Shown here in pieces: positions 58,677 through 64,000 of a DNA stretch of 64,000 bases. Positions within the stretch are counted from its first letter, which is position 1. Each line of letters begins with the position of its first letter. Under the pieces are notes generated by a model. The model saw nothing but the letters and a program-made list of their open reading frames with translations. It ran no database searches and was not told where the DNA came from. This stretch comes from Pseudomonas cannabina. Its GTDB lineage: Bacteria; Pseudomonadota; Gammaproteobacteria; Pseudomonadales; Pseudomonadaceae. A program made the translations under genes and the position numbers. Location of the stretch: NCBI RefSeq assembly GCF_900100365.1, contig NZ_FNKU01000001.1, positions 248,001-312,000 on the forward strand, written 5' to 3'.

Positions 58677-60047
58677 TTGGATTTATCGTCTGCTGCCTGG
58701 GTGTTTCACGACACCCGGCTGATCATCTGCTGCCTGATTGCCATTGCCACGATCATCGTGTTGATCAGCGCGACCAGGCTTCCGCCTTTTCTGTCGATTC
58801 TGGTCGGTACGTTCATTGCCGGGATAGGCGCAGGTTTGCCGGCAGAGTCGGTTGCAAAAGCCTTCAGCAAAGGCGCCGGGAGCATTCTCGGTGAAGCGGG
58901 GATCATTATTGCGCTGGGCGCGATGCTCGGAGCGTTGATGGCGGAGTCCGGCGCTGCGGATCGCATTGCGTCTACCTTGCTCAAACTGGGCAAAGGCAAG
59001 AGTCTGCCGTGGATCATGGCGCTGGTCGCGATGGTCATCGGCCTGCCGCTGTTCTTCGAAGTCGGTCTGGTGCTGATGGTGCCGATTATCTTCGTCATGG
59101 CGCGTCAGTCCGGGCAGCCGCTGCTGAAAATCGCCATTCCGGCACTGGCGGGCATGACCACCCTGCACGCGCTGATGCCGCCCCATCCCGGACCGCTGAT
59201 CGCCGTCAGTGCGCTGCACGCGGATCTGGGGCTGACCATGCTGCTGGGGCTGTGCATCGCAGTGCCCGCGGTGATTCTCGCCGGCCCCCTGTATGGCAAC
59301 TGGTTGTCCGGGCGCATGCACATCGAACAGCCTGCCGAACTGGGCGAGTTGTTCAGCGCCAAGCCTGAAGCCAGCCGTCAGCCAGGGTTCGGCGTATCGT
59401 TGCTGATCATCCTGCTGCCGGTGATTCTCATGCTCGGCAGCACCCTGGCCAAGGTCGCCCTGGAAACCGAAAGCAGTGTTGCGCTGACTTTGAAGTTTCT
59501 CGGCGAGCCGCTGGTGGCCCTGGGCATCGCAGTATTGGCGGCAACCGTTTGCCTGGGCTGGGCCAATGGCTTGTCTCGCGAGCATGTTGGCGCAATGCTG
59601 CGTAAAAGCCTGGCACCGATTGCCGTGCTGTTGCTGACCATCGGCGCAGGTGGCGGTCTGAAACAGACGCTGCTGGATGCCGGGGTCAGCCAGACCATCA
59701 GCAAAGTGGCGGAAGGCGCGCACATGCCTTATCTGTTGCTCGCCTGGCTGATTGCCGTGGCCCTGCGCCAGGCCACCGGTTCAGCCACCGTGGCGACGAC
59801 TACGACGGCGGGTATTCTCGCGCCCATGATGGCCGGTCTGGCGCCGGTGCAAGCGTCGCTGATTGCGCTGGTGATCGGTGCCGGCTCGGTGTTCTTCTGC
59901 CACGTCAACGACGCCGGCTTCTGGATGGTCCGCGAATACTTCGGTCTGCAGCTGAAACAGACGCTCTGGGTGTGGTCGGTGTTGCAGACCATCGTCTCGC
60001 TGGTCGGGCTGATCGGCACATCACTGTTGTGGCACTGGTTGACGTGA
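58677..60047 (+). CDS. GntP-family gluconate/organic-acid permease
   Basis: 456 residues from TTG 58677 behind AGGGG. Many hydrophobic spans; family motifs are GIGAGLPAESVAKAFSKGAG, GLPLFFEVGLVLMVPIIFVM and HALMPPHPGPLIAVSALHAD, with VFFCHVNDAGFWMVREYFGL at the C-terminus. GntP proteins import gluconate or related sugar acids with protons. The substrate could also be a glycerate- or glucarate-like acid. Confidence 0.9.
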   Translation: MDLSSAAWVFHDTRLIICCLIAIATIIVLISATRLPPFLSILVGTFIAGIGAGLPAESVAKAFSKGAGSILGEAGIIIALGAMLGALMAESGAADRIASTLLKLGKGKSLPWIMALVAMVIGLPLFFEVGLVLMVPIIFVMARQSGQPLLKIAIPALAGMTTLHALMPPHPGPLIAVSALHADLGLTMLLGLCIAVPAVILAGPLYGNWLSGRMHIEQPAELGELFSAKPEASRQPGFGVSLLIILLPVILMLGSTLAKVALETESSVALTLKFLGEPLVALGIAVLAATVCLGWANGLSREHVGAMLRKSLAPIAVLLLTIGAGGGLKQTLLDAGVSQTISKVAEGAHMPYLLLAWLIAVALRQATGSATVATTTTAGILAPMMAGLAPVQASLIALVIGAGSVFFCHVNDAGFWMVREYFGLQLKQTLWVWSVLQTIVSLVGLIGTSLLWHWLT

Positions 60048-60062
60048 AATGCAGCGGGTCAC

Positions 60063-62309
60063 TCAGACACTGCATTCGGCAGCCGATCTGATAATGCGCA
60101 ACAGCGCCTCTGATCGCATCGGCCTGTTCAACAGATAACCCTGAAAATAGGGGCAGCCCATTTTCCGCAGGCGATTGTATTGTTCTGCCGTTTCGACGCC
60201 TTCTGCCGTTATGTCCAGATTGAGTGCTCGCCCCAGGGACAGGATGCTGCTGACAATGGCTTCGCTGCGTTCATACGTCATCATTCTGGACACGAACGAT
60301 CGATCGATCTTCACCGCATCGATCGGGTAGCGGTCGATGTAGCCGAGCGAGCTGTAACCGGTGCCGAAGTCATCGAGTGCCACGCGCACGCCAAGCTGTC
60401 TGATCTGGCGGAGAATCTCGGCGATCGCATCGGGCTGATAGAGAAAAACCGATTCGGTGACTTCGATCTGAAGTTGCGTCGCAGGCAGACAGGTGGATGC
60501 AATTATCCGGGTCACCTGTTCGACGAAGCCGGGGTGACTCAGCTCTTTTCCGGACACGTTGACACTGAGCCTCAGGTCCAGATGAGAGAACGCCTTTCGC
60601 CACGCCTGCACTTCACTGCAGGACCTGTGCATGACCCAGGCACCCAGCTCATGAATGATCCCCAGGTCTTCGGCAATCGGGATGAACGCCTCGGGGGAAA
60701 TAATGCCCATGGATGCATGGTCCCAGCGCACCAGCGCCTCGACCCCGACCAGATGTTCACTGGAGCCGCTGTAGATCGGCTGATAAAAGACCAGGAAGTC
60801 TTTGTCTTCCAGTGCCTGACGCAACGCGTTCTGAATGACCAGCGTATCGATCGCTGCTTCGCGCATCGACGCATTGAAGATGCTCCAGCGTCCTCGGCCC
60901 TGTTTTTTTGCGGAGTACATCGCAACATCCGCATCACGCAGCAGCTCTTCGGGTTTTGTATGGCTTTCCCCCGCAGTAACGATGCCGATGCTGCACGAGA
61001 TGAAAATATCCTGCCCTTCAATCTGCAATGCCGTGTGTAATTGACTGACGATGCGTTCAGCCATCTTTACCGCAGTGTCCGGTTGATCCTTGCCCATCAA
61101 CAGTATCGCAAACTCGTCACCACCGATTCGCGCCAGCACGTCATTCGAACGGACGCACATCTGCAATCTGTTCGCCACGCCCTTGAGCAGTTGGTCGCCA
61201 GCCAGATGACCCATGCTGTCATTGACGACCTTGAACCCGTCCAGATCCAGAAACAGCACCGTTGCCCGCTCGTACCGAGGGTCAAGGGTCTCGAATGCCC
61301 TGGTCAGTTCGTTCATGAGATACGCACGATTGTGCAGCGACGTCAGCTCATCGTGAAAAGCAACATAGGCCAGTTCTTCGGAAATGCGCTCGCGCTCTTC
61401 CAGCCGGCTCTGTAGCGCGAGTTTTTCTTCCCTCTCCTGACGCGCCCGCTGGGTCAACTGCTGAGACTCTTTGCGCTCGGTAATATCGCGCTGCACGGAC
61501 ACCCAATGGGTAAACCAGCCTTTTTCGTTGGCCACCGGCACGATGCTCAATTCGACCCAGAACTGGCTGCCGTCCTTGCGGGTGTTGAGCAGCTCGACTT
61601 CAACCGGTCTCCAGTGCGTGAGCGCCTCGCGAATGACATCCAGCGTTTCGCGGCTGGTGTCCTCGCATTGAAGTATTCGCGGTGTACGGCCAATGACTTC
61701 GTCTTCAGTGAAGCCGGTGATCGCCAGAAACGCCGGGTTGCAATAAACGATGCGCGGGCCCGGCAGATCGATCGGCTCCGCGTCAGTGATAAGAATCGCG
61801 TCATTGGCATTGATGACAACCGACTCGAGCAAGCGCAGGCGTTCGAACGAGCCCACCAGCGGGTTACTCGCTTCGTGCTCACGCTCGGGCTGCAAATGAG
61901 TGCGCATTAGGGCGGCCTGGGCCTGCAACGCGTATCGTTGCGCAGGGCTCAACCCGCTCTGGGGACTGCTGTTGCTCAGCAACATGGCGCCGAGCAATTC
62001 ATGCCGGAAGCCGCGAATGGCGACGTAGATCAACGTGCGCCCACCGGCGCTCTTGTCGATTGCACTCGCCGGGCTGTCCTGACCGACAAGCACCACATCG
62101 CCGTAGGATGAAACCATCCTCAACCATGTTTCATCCGCTTCAGGGCAACTCGAACCGAAGCGGGCAATCGGCTCCCAGGCGGTCGCGCTGTAGACCATCA
62201 GCACACCGGCGGTACACGAGGCAGAACGACCAGCGGCCTGCAATACCTTGGTAACTTCTTCATTATTCGTCGGTATGACGTGGTCGTGCTCATAGCCCTG
62301 AGGGGTCAT
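60063..62309 (-). CDS. GAF-PAS-GGDEF-EAL cyclic-di-GMP enzyme
   Basis: 748 residues from ATG 62309 (AGGA upstream); ATG 62336 or 62399 would lengthen it. No membrane span. A GAF-like N-terminus is followed by PAS (NPAFLAITGFTEDEVIGRTP), GGDEF with intact RIGGDEFAILL, and EAL with VGVEALVRWDH, LQIEVTES, ALDDFGTGYSSLGYI, VKIDRSFV and TAEGVETAEQ. The EAL catalytic set looks complete, so phosphodiesterase activity is likely; the GGDEF has no I-site match (RSND lies one off and lacks the spacing) and may be active or regulatory. Confidence 0.9.
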   Translation of the reverse strand: MTPQGYEHDHVIPTNNEEVTKVLQAAGRSASCTAGVLMVYSATAWEPIARFGSSCPEADETWLRMVSSYGDVVLVGQDSPASAIDKSAGGRTLIYVAIRGFRHELLGAMLLSNSSPQSGLSPAQRYALQAQAALMRTHLQPEREHEASNPLVGSFERLRLLESVVINANDAILITDAEPIDLPGPRIVYCNPAFLAITGFTEDEVIGRTPRILQCEDTSRETLDVIREALTHWRPVEVELLNTRKDGSQFWVELSIVPVANEKGWFTHWVSVQRDITERKESQQLTQRARQEREEKLALQSRLEERERISEELAYVAFHDELTSLHNRAYLMNELTRAFETLDPRYERATVLFLDLDGFKVVNDSMGHLAGDQLLKGVANRLQMCVRSNDVLARIGGDEFAILLMGKDQPDTAVKMAERIVSQLHTALQIEGQDIFISCSIGIVTAGESHTKPEELLRDADVAMYSAKKQGRGRWSIFNASMREAAIDTLVIQNALRQALEDKDFLVFYQPIYSGSSEHLVGVEALVRWDHASMGIISPEAFIPIAEDLGIIHELGAWVMHRSCSEVQAWRKAFSHLDLRLSVNVSGKELSHPGFVEQVTRIIASTCLPATQLQIEVTESVFLYQPDAIAEILRQIRQLGVRVALDDFGTGYSSLGYIDRYPIDAVKIDRSFVSRMMTYERSEAIVSSILSLGRALNLDITAEGVETAEQYNRLRKMGCPYFQGYLLNRPMRSEALLRIIRSAAECSV

Positions 62310-62399
62310 CAATCGCTGTTCCTGAATGGTGTGCATGAAAGGTCTGGCTCGTGTGCAGCAGAGCGTCAGTCGTGGACCCGTTCCGTGGACCTCTTCCAA

Positions 62400-63114
62400 C
62401 TGCGCGGAGAGATGGTCTGATTGATTCAGCTGTTTGCTGTGTGCTTTTCCTGCGGGCCTGACGCTTTACTCGACATCTCGTCGATGCAAAGACTTGCCCA
62501 CGTCGCCTGGCGGTCAATCGTTCGCGGCGTTTGCAGTCATGGTTTGCGGTGTTATGAGCTGAAAGCGAGTTGATAACTAAGTGCCATTACGCGCTAATGG
62601 TTACGACAGGGTGGGTTTGGAAAGGTTGCATGGGATCAAATCTATCCAGACGAGTTGGCGGCATGGGTCTCGACTGATGCGTTACTGGATAAGATTCTTG
62701 GTTTTCTTCTCCTTACGAGTGGCCGGGGTGAGGGAAAGAATGGAGCTTCTGCTGTAGGGCGTGGGAGTTCAGGAGGTTACGACGGCTGCGATGGGCTGCG
62801 AAGCGGCCCTGAAACAGGAACCTTGGTTTTGCCTGATGTACCGCATATACCATTTTGCTGCCGGTTCCCGGCAGTTCGCGGACAAGTCCGCTCCCACACA
62901 AGCGAAGCGACGCCCGGTCCGCTCCTGCCGCCACCCGGGTTTTCGGACAAGCCCACAGAGCGGCTTCTGCCGTAGGCGTAGGAGCTTCAGGAAGTTACGA
63001 CGGCTGCGATGGGCTGCGAAGCGGCCCTGAGATTTGCCCGGCCCGGCCGCGTGTAGACTTGCGCTCACGCATTGGTCTGTCCTCCGTGAAGTTGAACTGT
63101 GGAGCGTCAAACCT
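62400..63114. other. 715-bp repeat-containing spacer
   Basis: No credible gene. It holds two copies of a roughly 67-bp direct repeat and a REP-like palindrome between them, listed separately. The open frames overlapping them translate the repeat and are not real genes. Confidence 0.75.
62745..63029 (+). repeat. Direct repeat pair flanking a REP-like element
   Basis: Copies at about 62745-62812 and 62963-63029 share TTACGACGGCTGCGATGGGC and TGCGAAGCGGCCCTGA exactly, preceded by similar GCTTCTG(C)...GTAGG...GG(A)G tracts. Between them lies GTTCGCGGACAAGTCCGCTC (62874-62893), a REP-like palindrome, with a relative (CGGACAAGCCCAC) at 62944-62956. Confidence 0.75.
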
Positions 63115-63801
63115 TCAAGCCTCATGCCGCCGTCGCGCATCGGTGAGCATGGAGATCGTCAGTTTGCGCACTTCCAGTTTGCTGATTTCCACGTGTGAGC
63201 GTAACAGCAATAACGCCTCATCCCGTTTGCGCGCCTGCAGCGCGTTGAGGATGGCGGCGTGTTCGAGGTAGGTGTGTTCGATGCGGGCGCTTTTGAAGAA
63301 GTCCAGCCTGCGTACAATGCGGATGCGTTCGGTGACTTCCTGGTGAACCCGGGCCATTTCCAGGTTGCCTGAGGCCGCCACCAATTGCGTGTGAAACTGT
63401 TCATCGAGGTCGGCAACGATTTGCATGTCGACCTGCCTGCGCTCGGGAGCAATCAGCCAGTGTTCGCGCAGGATATCGAGTTCCGGATGCACGTCGGAGG
63501 AGGCGCAGATGCGTTCGATCGCTGCGCATTCAAGCACGATGCGCAGGTCGTAGAGTTGATCGATCTGGTTGAAATCCAGCGGTCTGACTGACCAGCCGCG
63601 CCGGAACTCTACATCCAGATAGCCTTCGCGTTGCAGGCGATAGAGCGCATCACGTATCGGGGTTCGCGAGACTTGATAACGATCTGCCAGCTGGGTTTCG
63701 GTAAACCGGTCGTAAGGCAGCAGATAAAAGTCGAAAATCTCCTGCTTGAGCCGGCGATAGACGTCTTCTGCCAGCGCGTTGGTGGTGTTCGGGGGATTCA
63801 A
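63115..63801 (-). CDS. GntR-family regulator, FCD subfamily
   Basis: 228 residues. The start is TTG at 63801 inside the stop region of the upstream gene (TTGA). Winged helix: RFTETQLADRYQVSRTPIRD with YRLQREGYLDVEFRRGWSVR. The FCD ligand domain includes YDLRIVLECAAIERI, DLDEQFHTQLVAASGN and the His in LEHAAILNAL, typical metal/ligand residues. It probably controls the adjacent amide-catabolism-type genes, beginning with the overlapping AtzH-like gene. Confidence 0.88.
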   Translation of the reverse strand: MNPPNTTNALAEDVYRRLKQEIFDFYLLPYDRFTETQLADRYQVSRTPIRDALYRLQREGYLDVEFRRGWSVRPLDFNQIDQLYDLRIVLECAAIERICASSDVHPELDILREHWLIAPERRQVDMQIVADLDEQFHTQLVAASGNLEMARVHQEVTERIRIVRRLDFFKSARIEHTYLEHAAILNALQARKRDEALLLLRSHVEISKLEVRKLTISMLTDARRRHEA

Positions 63802-64000
63802 GGGCGTGGCTCCAGGCTGCTCAGGTCAATGCTGACATGTGCGGCAACGACTTTCCAGCCGCCCTCGAGGCGAGCCCAGGTCTGCATTTGTCGTCCCAGA
63901 CGTTGAGTCACGCCATCGTGGAATTCGGTACTGACGGTGGCGAAGTCTTCGCCAAAGGTGCTGATCACGGTACGCAACAACGTGCGGCCCGGTCCGACCG
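63798..64000 (-). CDS. AtzH-like (DUF3225) protein, 5' end off the window
   Basis: Only the C-terminal 66 or so residues are present. They read GRTLLRTVISTFGEDFATVS, GRQMQTWARLEGGWKVVAAH then VSIDL, matching the AtzH-like SnoaL-fold family that accompanies amidohydrolase/amidase genes. The stop overlaps the GntR gene start by four bases. Further genes of the unit would lie to the right. Function in this organism not determined. Confidence 0.75.
   Translation of the reverse strand, partial: VGPGRTLLRTVISTFGEDFATVSTEFHDGVTQRLGRQMQTWARLEGGWKVVAAHVSIDLSSLEPRP

Noticed and set aside
62655..63140. Open frames containing GYDGCDGLRSGP-like peptides
   Set aside because: They translate the direct repeats of the spacer; the same peptide appears twice from the two copies.

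Overview
The window looks like chromosomal DNA of a Pseudomonas of the P. syringae type. Support comes from content: Entner-Doudoroff glucose genes arranged as in fluorescent pseudomonads (edd-glk-gltR-gtrS, gtsABCD-oprB, hexR/zwf-pgl-eda), a cyoABCDE oxidase operon, pseudomonad REP-type palindromes and other intergenic repeats, and moderately GC-rich coding DNA. The species call is inference from gene content and repeat style, not from a search. No rRNA, tRNA, CRISPR array, prophage or complete insertion sequence was seen.

Layout. 1-1409: fecI-fecR iron-starvation sigma/anti-sigma pair behind a Fur-box match; fecR runs off the left edge. 1525-19471: glucose-catabolism block. gapA and edd-glk-gltR-gtrS diverge across two exact TTGT-N7-ACAA sites (HexR type). 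Then come the glucose ABC transporter, the OprB porin and a hexose-phosphate mutarotase, an 0.8-kb repeat island, and hexR diverging from zwf-pgl-eda. HexR (keto-deoxyphosphogluconate-responsive) and GltR/GtrS would jointly tune uptake and the pathway. 19602-22130: small proteins and a diguanylate cyclase. 22335-28647: RND efflux pump with its two-component system. 28937-35590: chaperone-usher pilus cluster with a frameshifted pilin remnant, an intact pilin, two chaperones, usher and tip adhesin. A 99-bp MITE-like element with CTAA target duplications abuts the usher start codon.

35684-38283: small protein, YkgJ-type Cys-cluster protein, acetyltransferase and CheV. 38894-44690: dsbB, then the cytochrome bo3 operon cyoABCDE. 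44909-52898: branched-chain aminotransferase, an unrecognised zinc-ribbon-like protein, a chemoreceptor, a PheC-like periplasmic binding protein, an ArsR regulator with its oxidoreductase (two copies of one operator), periplasmic Cu/Zn superoxide dismutase and a Tat-exported beta-carbonic anhydrase. 53084-60047: DUF2945 protein, then exported M20 peptidase, cupin and SMP-30 lactonase, a PAS/GGDEF gene broken by a one-base frameshift, and a GntP permease. 60063-64000: GAF/PAS/GGDEF/EAL protein, a repeat-rich spacer, and a GntR regulator overlapping an AtzH-like gene that runs off the right edge.

Most of the window is ordinary core genome. The best leads are the MITE-like insertion before the usher, the two degraded genes (pilin and diguanylate cyclase), the duplicated ArsR-type operator, the unrecognised protein at 45987-46994, and several unexplained palindromes and repeats.
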